33,506 bases of DNA from Hydrogenophilales bacterium 28-61-23 (GCA_002281555.1 NCGJ01000019.1:1-33506), one strand, 5' to 3'; shown: positions 25,320 through 32,978, numbered from the stretch's first letter. A program made the numbers and translations. Notes: a model not told the origin generated them from the sequence alone.

Positions 25320-25337
25320 ATGAGCCGAACGGCTCAT
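25320..25337. repeat. 18-bp palindrome copy 4
   Basis: ATGAGCCGAACGGCTCAT, followed by TTTTT on the + strand, 111 bases upstream of the endonuclease ATG and 19 bases after the end of the exosortase-associated membrane protein gene (-). The T tract faces away from - strand transcription, so a simple terminator for that gene is unlikely. The distance to the start is almost the same as for copy 3 and the nucleotidase gene (112). Confidence 0.88.
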
Positions 25338-25356
25338 TTTTCTACTCGAAAAGCGC

Positions 25357-25974
25357 TCAACTTGTCTTGGTACGTCGGAACGGGAACAAACCGTGCAGCC
25401 AGGCCGCCAGAAATGCGGCCGTTATACAGATGGCCGAGCGCGCACCGCCTTCCAGAAAGCGAACCCAGTCGATCGGTTTGGACACCAGATAACCGGCCGG
25501 ATCGTAGGTCTGCGCCAGCGCATCGTTGATCGAACTGAGCATGACCAACGGAATATCCATGGCTTCCAGCACGACCAGGATGGGTAGCGACCACAGCAGC
25601 CGGGCGATGCGTCCCCGCCAGGTCAAGCGCGGCCAGGCCAGCGCCGCGGCGGCGAGCATGATGGGATGGGTGACCGTGTAATAGACCGGCGCATGCACAT
25701 AGCCGTCCAGACCGGGCGGAACCATATTCGGACCGACGATCAGTACGCGCTCTATGGTGTAGGACGCCTTGATGACAAATTCCGTCGTCGTGCGGCTGAT
25801 CTCAAGGTCGGCGAAATGGAAACCGTACAGCGCAGCGCTCAGGACTTCCCGATACAGCGGCAAAAACATGCGCGCGTAGTCTTCGCCCCAAAGCCAGCCC
25901 AACCAGAGCAAGACCGGCAAGCCCAGCACCAGACGCAGGGCGATAGCCAGGATTTCATTGCGCGCGAGGTTCAT
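25357..25974 (-). CDS. Exosortase-associated integral membrane protein
   Basis: The protein has 205 residues from the chosen ATG. Hydrophobic segments at ~8-30, ~97-115, ~124-146 and ~177-196 suggest four membrane spans, with a soluble loop (~45-95: FADLEISRTTTEFVIKASYTIERVLIVG) on one side. It resembles in size and layout the membrane proteins encoded next to exosortase H-type genes; I cannot confirm the family without a search. The ORF extends 14 codons upstream, but the ATG at 25974 overlaps the exosortase end by 20 bases, so the two are coupled. A role as partner, chaperone or specificity subunit for the exosortase is inferred from position only. Confidence 0.75.
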   Translation of the reverse strand: MNLARNEILAIALRLVLGLPVLLWLGWLWGEDYARMFLPLYREVLSAALYGFHFADLEISRTTTEFVIKASYTIERVLIVGPNMVPPGLDGYVHAPVYYTVTHPIMLAAAALAWPRLTWRGRIARLLWSLPILVVLEAMDIPLVMLSSINDALAQTYDPAGYLVSKPIDWVRFLEGGARSAICITAAFLAAWLHGLFPFRRTKTS

Positions 25975-26506
25975 GCCGGGCGAGAAAAACCAGGAAGAAG
26001 GCCAGGCAGCCGGCAATCATGGCCAGCGGCAACACGGTGCCATGCAACATGCCGAAGATCGCTTTGTCATGCTTGAACGCCTGCCAGAGCAGGATTATCC
26101 GGGCCTGATTGAGCACGAAAACCACGCCCACGCCCAAGGCGATGCCGAGCAACCGGGCGCGCCAGGCAAACGGATAAGCGACAAATGCGGCGACCAGCAA
26201 AAACAAGGTCTCCAGCCCCTCGCAGCCATTGAGGATGTTGAGCCGGCCCTTGGGCGCCACCAGACGATGTTCTTTTGCCAGCACGCCCGCTTCGGGCCAG
26301 ATCCGGTTAATGGCCCAGGCCGAGGGCTGTACCGTCAGATCGTGGATAACGACGCGCTCCAGGGCGGTGCCCCGGCTCATCTCCCAGCCGTATTGCAGCA
26401 CCAGGAAAGTGGCCAGAAACAGCAGCAACAGCCGCAATGGCCGGCGCCGGCGGACTTCGGTCCTGGCATCGGAGGCCAGGAATTCTTCGTAACTCTGATC
26501 AGGCAT
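25955..26506 (-). CDS. Exosortase/archaeosortase family transpeptidase (XrtM/XrtH-like)
   Basis: The protein has 183 residues, compact for the superfamily (EpsH/XrtA is much longer and usually carries extra domains). The predicted active site is complete: Cys in LNILNGCEGLETLF (C95), Arg in VLNQARIILL (R136) and His in MLHGTVLP (H155), each at the edge of a membrane helix. Exosortases cut a C-terminal signal of exported proteins at the outer face of the inner membrane and transfer them to a surface acceptor. The short form with NGCEG and the paired membrane protein gene recalls XrtM/XrtH types rather than the PEP-CTERM-specific XrtA. Its likely substrates are the four VPLPxW proteins nearby. 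The start could be 26560 (18 residues longer); neither start has a clear ribosome binding site. Confidence 0.87.
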   Translation of the reverse strand: MPDQSYEEFLASDARTEVRRRRPLRLLLLFLATFLVLQYGWEMSRGTALERVVIHDLTVQPSAWAINRIWPEAGVLAKEHRLVAPKGRLNILNGCEGLETLFLLVAAFVAYPFAWRARLLGIALGVGVVFVLNQARIILLWQAFKHDKAIFGMLHGTVLPLAMIAGCLAFFLVFLARHEPRAQ

Positions 26507-26585
26507 GGAAAAACACTTTGACTGTTCTCGGGATGGATCTGAAGCGGCGCATCGGATCATGCGGAGAACGCGAACGACAGCGCGC

Positions 26586-27350
26586 TCAGATTCCCTTTTG
26601 TTTAGACTGGATGATGGTCAGCCGCATCGCTTCCGCCACGGCTTGGCCGCGGGTGCGCACGTTGAGTTTCTTGCGAATGTTCTGCAAATGATTTTTTGCC
26701 GTCATGGCCGAGATATTGAGTCGCTGGGCGATGTCCAGATTCGAGCAACCGTCGCGCACCAGTTCCAGAACTTGAACTTCCCTGCGCGTGATCGCCCCGT
26801 TCATGCCCACGGCCAGCATGGAAGCACCCGCCTCGTGGCTCAGCATCCTGGCATAGGTCGCGGTAATGCAGGGCAGGAGGATCTCGAGCAGCAAGCCAGT
26901 CCGGAAGTCCATATCCGCGACCCGGAAAAAACCGAACCAGGCGTTCAAGCCGCCCTGGGCGGTAAGTTGGCCGTGCGCCGCCATATTGCGCAGCTCCAGA
27001 CGCTGCATCAGCGCCTCCCACTCCGGGTCGCAGGGCGCGGCATCCGGCGGGGGCGGAAACAAACAGGGCTGCCGCGTCGACTTCCAATGATTGACGATCT
27101 GGGCGAACAAGCCGTTGCGGGGATTGCATGCGGCTTCGAAGTGCTCTGCCTTGAAGTAATGCGTCGCGGTGAAATAGCGCATGCGCAGTTCCTGGCCCGG
27201 CCCCTCGGCCATGCCGCAGATCATGATTTCATGCGGCAACACGTCTTGCAGCGGCCCCTGAGTCCAGGCGAAGAACTGGCTGGGCTTGAATACCCGGGTT
27301 GCGCTTTCAAGCACATAGATCAGTCGGTCGCGGTTTTCACTGACTTCCAT
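26586..27350 (-). CDS. epsA: LuxR-family transcriptional regulator, EpsA-like (exosortase/PEP-CTERM associated)
   Basis: The protein has 254 residues. The N-terminal ~180 form an EpsA-type sensor region (RLIYVLESATRVFKPSQFFAWTQGPLQDVLPHEIMICGM). The C-terminal LuxR helix-turn-helix (~188-245) is ITRREVQVLELVRDGCSNLDIAQRLNISAMTAKNHLQNIRKKLNVRTR. EpsA proteins control exopolysaccharide and PEP-CTERM gene expression in methylotrophs and other betaproteobacteria. Here the gene is the first of an apparent operon with the exosortase and membrane protein genes (80 bases or less between the first two). It is divergent from the nik operon across a 206-base gap. Whether it acts on the VPLPxW genes, perhaps at the 18-bp palindromes, is an inference. 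Confidence 0.85.
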   Translation of the reverse strand: MEVSENRDRLIYVLESATRVFKPSQFFAWTQGPLQDVLPHEIMICGMAEGPGQELRMRYFTATHYFKAEHFEAACNPRNGLFAQIVNHWKSTRQPCLFPPPPDAAPCDPEWEALMQRLELRNMAAHGQLTAQGGLNAWFGFFRVADMDFRTGLLLEILLPCITATYARMLSHEAGASMLAVGMNGAITRREVQVLELVRDGCSNLDIAQRLNISAMTAKNHLQNIRKKLNVRTRGQAVAEAMRLTIIQSKQKGI

Positions 27351-27556
27351 ACTTGCAGCTCGCCTTATCTGTCATGCTTTTCAAGCCGCGATTTATAGCG
27401 GTTCGATGTGACAAAAAAGTGATCGCTTCAGGCCGAAGGTATAACTTTCGTAACAGAAGATGCGCGCTAGGCCGTCGATATGTATTACGTATTTTATTTT
27501 CCGCTTACAGGCAATTAAGATGCGTGCATCTCCTTTGCCTTTGGATATCGAGATTC

Positions 27557-28252
27557 ATGTCCATGCAATTCCGCTTCATCGTTTGTGCCAGCCTGTTGCC
27601 CGCGCTGGCATTCGGCCATGACCTCTGGATCGAGCGTTCCGGCCCTTTATCAAGCCTTGCCTACGGCCACGAGCGTTCTGGCCACGAAGGTTCAAAGCGG
27701 CTCGAATACAAACCGGAAACCGTTAAGCAGGCCGTTTGCCACGACGCATCGGCTCGGATACTGAACGCCGAGCCGAGCCGCGCTTACCCGGTCACACTGA
27801 AAGGCGACTGCGCCGTGTCCTGGTTTCTGCTGTCCAGCGGTTATTGGAGCAAGACACCCTACGGCACCAAAAACCTGCCCAAAAGCGAAGCCGGCGCGGT
27901 CATCGCCAGTTGGCAGTCGATTGAGTCGATCAAGCGCATCGACCGCTGGAGCGAGGCACTGGCCAACCCGCTGACGCGCGAGCTTGAACTGGTCGCGCTG
28001 GAGAGTCCGACAAGCTTGAAGGCCGGCGCAAAACTGCATCTGCGCGCCTACTTCCAGGGCAAGCCGGCCACTGGCGTCACCGTGGCCTATTTCGGCAAAC
28101 CGCGCGGCGTCACCGGCGCCGATGGCGCGGTGAACATTCGCCTCAACGAAGCCGGTGTCCAGTTGATCCAGGCCAGTCTGGAATTGCCGCTGGACGACGG
28201 CAAAGCCGACAAAGCCATACACAGCACCGCGTTGCAATTCGAAATCGAATGA
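27557..28252 (+). CDS. nikK: DUF4198-type periplasmic component of a nickel/cobalt ECF transporter (NikK-like)
   Basis: The protein has 231 residues: a signal peptide (~1-21, ending ALAFGH) with the mature protein beginning HDLWIER, the usual start of DUF4198 proteins. An N-terminal beta domain (~30-150) and a C-terminal Ig-like domain (~150-230; LKAGAKLHLRAYFQGKPATGVTVAYFG, GADGAVNIRLNEAG) are seen. NikK-type proteins accompany nikMQO in proteobacteria and are thought to bind or deliver the metal outside the inner membrane; His at the mature N-terminus and the HERSGHE stretch (~36-42) could bind metal. I chose the ATG at 27557; the open frame starts far earlier but lacks a signal there. The stop overlaps the next ATG by four bases. 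No NikR-like or riboswitch element was seen in the upstream 206 bases. Confidence 0.8.
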   Translation: MSMQFRFIVCASLLPALAFGHDLWIERSGPLSSLAYGHERSGHEGSKRLEYKPETVKQAVCHDASARILNAEPSRAYPVTLKGDCAVSWFLLSSGYWSKTPYGTKNLPKSEAGAVIASWQSIESIKRIDRWSEALANPLTRELELVALESPTSLKAGAKLHLRAYFQGKPATGVTVAYFGKPRGVTGADGAVNIRLNEAGVQLIQASLELPLDDGKADKAIHSTALQFEIE

Positions 28253-28686
28253 AACTCGCCCGATTCCCGGCATTGGCGGCCCTCTTGATCTCAGCCAGCG
28301 GCAGCCTCGCGCACGACCTGCAATACAGCGTCGACAGCGGCCAAGCCGTGGTGATCCGGATGTTTTATCTGAACAACACACCATTCACTTTCGAGGGCTA
28401 CGAGATTTATCGCGAGGGTGAAAAGCTGCCGTATCAGGTCGGCCGCAGCGACAGCCAGGGCCGCATCGCCTTCCTGCCCGACCGCGCCGCCGAATGGCGT
28501 ATCAAGGCCATCTCGGAAGACGGCCACGGCCTCGACTTCACGATCCGCACCGATGCCGCCGCCGTGCTGTCCGGCGCGGAAAAACCGTTCTATGAGCGCT
28601 ACGCCCGCATCGGCGTTGGCGTCGCCGTCATCCTCGGCCTGTTCGGTTTTCTCAGCCTGTATATCAAACGGAAGCGATCATCGTGA
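28249..28686 (+). CDS. nikL: NikL-like membrane-anchored periplasmic component
   Basis: The protein has 145 residues: a signal peptide (ending SGSLAHD), a periplasmic beta domain (~22-110; VVIRMFYLNNTPFTFEGYEIYREGEKLPYQVGRSDSQGRIAFLPD) and a C-terminal membrane span (~117-138) with a KRKRSS cytoplasmic tail. The layout agrees with NikL/CbiN-like auxiliary proteins. The mature N-terminus again starts with His-Asp, a feature shared with the NikK-like protein. ATGA and GTGA overlaps on both sides show translational coupling. Metal identity (Ni or Co) cannot be fixed from the sequence, but the NikK/NikL pair favours nickel. Confidence 0.78.
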   Translation: MKLARFPALAALLISASGSLAHDLQYSVDSGQAVVIRMFYLNNTPFTFEGYEIYREGEKLPYQVGRSDSQGRIAFLPDRAAEWRIKAISEDGHGLDFTIRTDAAAVLSGAEKPFYERYARIGVGVAVILGLFGFLSLYIKRKRSS

Positions 28687-29681
28687 AACGCCTGCTCCCT
28701 TTTGTTCTGCTCTTGGCCAGCCCCGCCGCTCTGGCCCACCACGGCGTCGCCTCGCTGGGCGCGGCCGGCCTGGAAGGCCCCGGCGCGCCGATCGAAACGT
28801 CCAGCTCCGCCACACTACCGGAAGGCAAATGGCTGGGCTTGGTGAAACTGGATTACGCCAAGTTCAAAACCTACGACCCGCTCGCCGTGGAGACCGACAC
28901 CAACGCCTACTGGATGGCCGGCATCGGCTACGGTTTCAAGCCCTGGCTATCGGGCTACGCGTTCCAGCCCTACAACGTGAAAGTGGACGAAACGGGTGGA
29001 CTGAATTCGCGCGGCCCCACCGATCTCTCCCTGGCGATGGTGATCGGCTTCAAATACGACGAACGCTTCATGCCGGTGCCGGCCAACGAAAGCCTGGACG
29101 ACCTGCGCGACTGGCATTTCACCGTGAATCTGGGCATGAGCCTGCCGACCGGCGATGCCAACCATCGCCTGAGCGACACCAGCATCGATCCCGGCAAATC
29201 GCTCGGTTTCGGCAAAGCCAGCTTCAACTATGGCCTCACCGCCACCAGGCAGTTCACCGACGACGACACGGCGGTGTTCGAAGTGAGCCAGATCCGCTTC
29301 CAGAAGTATCGCTACGATCCCGACCCGGTCGGCGGCTTCCCGGCTGGCGTCAGTGTCAAGTTCGGCACCGAAACCCGCGTCAACGCCGCGATCTCGCACC
29401 GCCTGATGACCAATCCGGACAACAAATTCCGCCTCGACGGCAATGCCGAGCTGAATTTCCTGAACCTGCAGCGGGACGTAGAAAACGGCATCCCCGGCAC
29501 AGCCGGCGGCGGCGACATGCTCTATGGCGTGCTCGGCCTGCGTTTCTACCAAGGCGTCACCAGCGTAGGCGTGGCGGTCAAAAAACCGATCTGGACCCGG
29601 CTCAACGAAGCAGCCCAGCAGCAAGGCTCGGAAGGCAAAGAAAAATACCGCCTGGTCACCACGTTCTCGGCCATGTTCTAA
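28683..29681 (+). CDS. Outer-membrane beta-barrel protein within the nickel/cobalt operon
   Basis: The protein has 332 residues: a signal peptide (MKRLLPFVLLLASPAALA) followed by HHG, then amphipathic strands alternating through the whole length (WLGLVKLDYAKFKTYDP, YWMAGIGYGFKPWLSGYAFQPYNVKV, LSLAMVIGFKYDERF, YLRVTTFSAMF-like end KYRLVTTFSAMF). It ends in Phe, the signature for BAM-mediated outer-membrane insertion. It resembles the MetA-pathway/transporter barrel family. Starting with a GTG overlapping the upstream stop and lying 9 bases before nikM, it is an integral part of the operon. It probably lets the metal, or a metal complex, cross the outer membrane, but no TonB box is apparent. 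Confidence 0.75.
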   Translation: MKRLLPFVLLLASPAALAHHGVASLGAAGLEGPGAPIETSSSATLPEGKWLGLVKLDYAKFKTYDPLAVETDTNAYWMAGIGYGFKPWLSGYAFQPYNVKVDETGGLNSRGPTDLSLAMVIGFKYDERFMPVPANESLDDLRDWHFTVNLGMSLPTGDANHRLSDTSIDPGKSLGFGKASFNYGLTATRQFTDDDTAVFEVSQIRFQKYRYDPDPVGGFPAGVSVKFGTETRVNAAISHRLMTNPDNKFRLDGNAELNFLNLQRDVENGIPGTAGGGDMLYGVLGLRFYQGVTSVGVAVKKPIWTRLNEAAQQQGSEGKEKYRLVTTFSAMF

Positions 29682-29690
29682 ACGCCAGAC

Positions 29691-30338
29691 ATGCATATTC
29701 CCGACGGCTTCATCTCGCCGCAAACCTACCTGCCCGCCTACGCCGTGGCGGCAGGCTTATGGGCCTACGCGGCGCGGCGAGTGAAACGCGATCTGGATGC
29801 CGATACGCTGCCGTTCCTGGCCGCCTACACCGCGCTCTCCTTCGTCTTGATGATGGTCGCCCTGCCCTTGCCCGGCGGCGGCACCGCGCATGCCGCCGGC
29901 ATCGGCCTGCTCGCGGTGAGTTTTGGCGGCTGGATGGGGTTTCTCGCCATCTCCCTGGTGCTGGCCATGCAGGCTTTGCTATTTGGCGATGGCGGCATCA
30001 CCGCGCTGCCGATCAACGCGCTGGCGATGGGTTTCACGGGCAGCTTCGCCGCGCTGGCGGCCTGGAAGCTGTTCGGCCGCCTGAATGAAAACGTCGCCCT
30101 GTTTCTCGCCGGCTGGATTTCCATCGCCCTGCCCTCGGTGCTGGTCGCGCTGGTGCTCGGCATACAGCCGCTGATCGCGCAGAGCGCGCAAGGCGCGCCG
30201 CTATTCTTCCCGTTCGGGCTGGAAATCACCCTGCCCGCCATCGTGCTGCCGCACCTGCTGGTCGGCATCGCGGAAGGCGGGCTGACGGTTCTGGGCTATC
30301 GCTATTTCGCACGCCTGCGGGCGAAACTGGCGACATGA
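29691..30338 (+). CDS. nikM: Nickel/cobalt ECF transporter substrate-binding membrane subunit (NikM/CbiM)
   Basis: This 215-residue membrane protein is the S component of a group I ECF transporter. It begins MHIPDGFIS, the conserved N-terminal loop that inserts into the metal site; Met1, His2 and a second His (H67, in GGTAHAAGIG) match the ligands known for NikM/CbiM proteins. About six or seven hydrophobic segments span the rest. It confers metal specificity and works with NikQ (T component) and NikO (ATPase). The stop overlaps the start of nikQ by ATGA. Confidence 0.92.
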   Translation: MHIPDGFISPQTYLPAYAVAAGLWAYAARRVKRDLDADTLPFLAAYTALSFVLMMVALPLPGGGTAHAAGIGLLAVSFGGWMGFLAISLVLAMQALLFGDGGITALPINALAMGFTGSFAALAAWKLFGRLNENVALFLAGWISIALPSVLVALVLGIQPLIAQSAQGAPLFFPFGLEITLPAIVLPHLLVGIAEGGLTVLGYRYFARLRAKLAT

Positions 30339-30889
30339 ATCGCGACCGCGCCGCCCTGTTGCTCTACCTGATCGCGGTATTGGCCGCGACGCTGATCCAT
30401 GACCCAGTCTGGCTGGCAGCCGGACTCGGCCTGGCTTTGCTGGCCAGCGGCCGCGCGGCCGCCGGCATCCTGCGACGTGCGCTGCTGGCCGTGCTGGCTT
30501 TCAACCTGGCGATCAGCCTGAGCTACGCGGTCATGGCCTGGCTACAAGATTTTTCGCCCTGGCAAACCCTGATTCGCCTGAATTTGCGCGTGCTGCTGCT
30601 GACCGTGCTGAGCTTCCTGTTCATCGCCCGCGCCAACCTGTTCCGGGCGCTGGATTTCTCGCAAGGCCTGACCTACGTGCTCGGCCTCGCCTACAGCCAG
30701 GCGCTAATTTTCCGCCGCGCGCATGAGGATTTCCGCCTGGCGCTGGACAGCCGCTCGCTGCGCCGCCCGCGCCTGATCGACCGCTACCGCGCCAGCGCCG
30801 CCGCCACTGCCTGGTTCATCGAAAAATCGCTGCACGCCGCCACGCAATCGGCCCAGGCCTTGCGTTCACGCGGGTTTTTCAATGACTGA
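30335..30889 (+). CDS. nikQ: ECF transporter transmembrane (T) component (NikQ/CbiQ)
   Basis: The protein has 184 residues with four hydrophobic segments (~10-45, ~48-70, ~85-105, ~118-140) and the coupling region carrying two Ala-Arg-Gly-like motifs (ALDSRSL at ~145 and AQALRSRGF at ~175) that contact the ATPase. It is shorter than typical CbiQ (~225-250 residues), with a compact cytoplasmic end. Position between nikM and nikO with overlaps on both sides (the next start lies 8 bases before this stop) agrees with the role. Confidence 0.87.
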   Translation: MNRDRAALLLYLIAVLAATLIHDPVWLAAGLGLALLASGRAAAGILRRALLAVLAFNLAISLSYAVMAWLQDFSPWQTLIRLNLRVLLLTVLSFLFIARANLFRALDFSQGLTYVLGLAYSQALIFRRAHEDFRLALDSRSLRRPRLIDRYRASAAATAWFIEKSLHAATQSAQALRSRGFFND

Positions 30890-31727
30890 TATCCGCTATC
30901 GACCGATTGGCGCGGACGCGCCCGCGGTGCTGCAATTGACCGACGTGCAACACCGTTATGGCAGCAGTGTTGGCAACGCCGCTGGTAACCCCGCCGAGGT
31001 ACTGCGCGACATCAACCTGACCTTGCGAGCAGGCGAGAAAAGCGTGCTGCTCGGCTGCAACGGCAGCGGCAAGTCGACCCTGCTGAAAATTCTCAACGGC
31101 CTGATCGCCCCGACCGCCGGCCGCGTAAGCTACCAAAACGAAGAAATCACCCCGGCGCGCCTGAAGGAACCCGGCCTGCATCGGCGTTTTCGCGGCGAAG
31201 TCGCGCTGCTGTTCCAGAACCCGGATGCCATGCTGTTCAACCCGACGGTATTCGACGAGATCGCCTTCGGCCCGCGCCAGCTAGAACTGCCAGACATCGA
31301 AGCGCGCGTGCGGCATTGGGCTGAACTGGTCGGCGTCGACACCCATTTGCGGCGGCCGCCGTTTGGACTTTCCGGCGGCGAAAAACAGAAAGTCTGCCTG
31401 GCCGCGTTGCTAGCGCTGGAACCGAAAGTGCTGCTGCTCGACGAACCCAGCGCCGCGCTCGACCCGCGCTCGACCGGCTGGCTGATCGATTTCCTGGCCG
31501 ACCTGCCGGTCACCACGCTGACCAGTACGCACAACCTCGGCCTGGCGCCGGAACTCGGCAGCCGCGCCCTGGTGCTGGGCGAAGATCACCGCCTGATCTA
31601 CGACGGCCCGATCCAGGCCTTGCTGGGCGACATGGACAAACTCGCCGCCGCCAACCTGGTTCACACCCATCGACATCGGCACGGCGACATCGAGCATCGG
31701 CATACCCACGTCCACGATTGGCAGTAG
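30882..31727 (+). CDS. nikO: ECF transporter ATP-binding protein (NikO/CbiO) with His-rich tail
   Basis: This 281-residue ABC ATPase has Walker A GCNGSGKST (58-66), a Q-loop FQNPDAMLF (111-119), signature LSGGEKQ (163-169), Walker B VLLLDEPSAALD (183-194) and a switch His in TSTHNLG (H217). It powers metal uptake with NikM and NikQ. Residues 261-279 form a tail with eight His (HTHRHRHGDIEHRHTHVHD), absent from ordinary family members, likely to bind or buffer Ni/Co or Zn. The last gene of the operon, it ends 36 bases before the convergent FKBP gene. I see no clear terminator in that gap. Confidence 0.93.
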   Translation: MTDIRYRPIGADAPAVLQLTDVQHRYGSSVGNAAGNPAEVLRDINLTLRAGEKSVLLGCNGSGKSTLLKILNGLIAPTAGRVSYQNEEITPARLKEPGLHRRFRGEVALLFQNPDAMLFNPTVFDEIAFGPRQLELPDIEARVRHWAELVGVDTHLRRPPFGLSGGEKQKVCLAALLALEPKVLLLDEPSAALDPRSTGWLIDFLADLPVTTLTSTHNLGLAPELGSRALVLGEDHRLIYDGPIQALLGDMDKLAAANLVHTHRHRHGDIEHRHTHVHDWQ

Positions 31728-31763
31728 CCGCTTGCCGAATCGACAAACGGCCACCACCGTTGT

Positions 31764-32108
31764 TCAACGTACCGCGAGCAATTCCACGTCGAACACCAGC
31801 GTCGCATTGGGCGGAATCACGCCACCGGCGCCGCGCGCGCCGTAGCCAAGATCGGGCGGAATGGTCAGTTTGCGTTTGCCGCCGACCTTCATGCCCGCCA
31901 CGCCCTCATCCCAGCCGCGAATGACATGGCCGCGTCCGAGCGGAAAATCGAACGATTCGTTGCGATCGACGCTGGAATCGAATTTGGTGCCGTTGGTCAG
32001 CCAGCCGGTGTAATGCACGCTCACCATCTGTCCGGCGCGGGCTTCATCGCCCTCGCCCAGATTGATTTCCTCAATTACCAGCCCGCTGGCGGTCGTCGTT
32101 GTAGACAT
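31764..32108 (-). CDS. FKBP-type peptidyl-prolyl cis-trans isomerase
   Basis: This 114-residue single-domain FKBP has family motifs [54 protein letters not shown] and [13 protein letters not shown]. Aromatic and acidic residues of the FK506-binding pocket (Y, F, D, W, I, Y, F) are present, so it should be active. There is no signal peptide, so it is cytoplasmic. AGGAG sits five bases before the ATG at 32108, which is preferred over the GTG two codons earlier. Its link to neighbouring genes is not obvious. Confidence 0.92.
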   Translation of the reverse strand: MSTTTTASGLVIEEINLGEGDEARAGQMVSVHYTGWLTNGTKFDSSVDRNESFDFPLGRGHVIRGWDEGVAGMKVGGKRKLTIPPDLGYGARGAGGVIPPNATLVFDVELLAVR

Positions 32109-32138
32109 GAACACTCCTGTAAAAAATCACAAAAAAAA

Positions 32139-32163
32139 CGCGGCACGTAGGCAACGTGCCGCG
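32139..32163 (-). terminator. Rho-independent terminator after the OmpA-like gene
   Basis: On the - strand CGCGGCACGT / ACGTGCCGCG form a 10-bp stem with a 5-base loop, followed by TTTTTTTT (32138-32131). It ends the OmpA-like transcript 15 bases after the stop and lies upstream of the FKBP gene. Confidence 0.9.
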
Positions 32164-32177
32164 CAATGAAAAACCGC

Positions 32178-32867
32178 TTACTGGATAACGACCAGCACCA
32201 CGCGGCGATTCAGCTTGCGCCCCGCCTTGACGTGGTTATCCGCAATCGGCTCGGCCTCGCCGTAAGAGATCGCGGCCATGTGGTGCAGCGGAATACCGCC
32301 CTTGATATTGAGATAGCGCATCACCGCCTGCGCCCTCGCCTCGCCCAGTTTCAAATTCAGGGCGGCGTCGCCGATGCTGTCGGTATGGCCCTGAATTTCA
32401 ATATGGACGCCCTTGTTTTCGCTCTTCAATTTGGCGACAAACTCATCCAGAGCGGCCTCGCCCACGCCGCTCAACTCGGCCCGATCCGGGGCAAATTTCA
32501 ACTTGTCGTCCGACAGCACCACTTCATAAGTCAGCTTTCCTTCCGCCAGCTTGCCCGCCACGCTGGCACGTTCGACGGCTTCTTGCGCAGTCTTCGACAA
32601 TTGCGCAATGTCGGCCTCGTTTTTCGTCATCCGGTTGGCATGCACGCGCAGCGTCACCTGAACTTCCGCGATGGCGGCATCGAACTGCTGCTGTTTCGCG
32701 GCATGCGCCTTGAGTTCCGACTCCGCGCCGCCCAGGCGGCTATCCAGCGCATTCGCGCGGGTATTCAGCGGCGCCATCTGGCTTTGCATATACTCGTGCA
32801 CATATTCACGACTGGCGCATCCGCTCAGGCTGATTGCTGCTAATGCGACGAAAAATAGAATTTTCAT
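32178..32867 (-). CDS. OmpA-family outer-membrane lipoprotein
   Basis: The protein has 229 residues. A lipoprotein signal MKILFFVALAAISLSGC (lipid-modified C17) is followed by a helical, probably coiled-coil region (~25-105, TRANALDSRLGGAESELKAHAAKQQQFDAAI). The C-terminal OmpA/peptidoglycan-binding domain (~112-229) carries IQGHTDSIGDAALNLKLGEARAQAV and KAGRKLNRRVVLVV, i.e. the Asp and Arg that bind diaminopimelate. It tethers the outer membrane to the wall, like Pal with a longer spacer. AGAGGT precedes the ATG. Confidence 0.9.
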   Translation of the reverse strand: MKILFFVALAAISLSGCASREYVHEYMQSQMAPLNTRANALDSRLGGAESELKAHAAKQQQFDAAIAEVQVTLRVHANRMTKNEADIAQLSKTAQEAVERASVAGKLAEGKLTYEVVLSDDKLKFAPDRAELSGVGEAALDEFVAKLKSENKGVHIEIQGHTDSIGDAALNLKLGEARAQAVMRYLNIKGGIPLHHMAAISYGEAEPIADNHVKAGRKLNRRVVLVVIQ

Positions 32868-32978
32868 GAAACACCTCTGGTAACTGGTTAATTTTATTGC
32901 CGGTATTTTCGGCGCAACAAATTAAATCTTGAATACACCCGTTCAACAACGAACAAAAAACCAGCGCGGCCCGCTTGA

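Noticed and set aside
27351-27556. Cobalamin riboswitch or NikR operator upstream of the nik operon
   Set aside because: No B12-box-like sequence or GTATGA/TCATAC pair was found in this gap, so neither is claimed.
28418-30088. 556-residue + strand frame across nikL, the barrel and nikM
   Set aside because: Arg/Pro-rich frame-shifted shadow of three well-supported genes.
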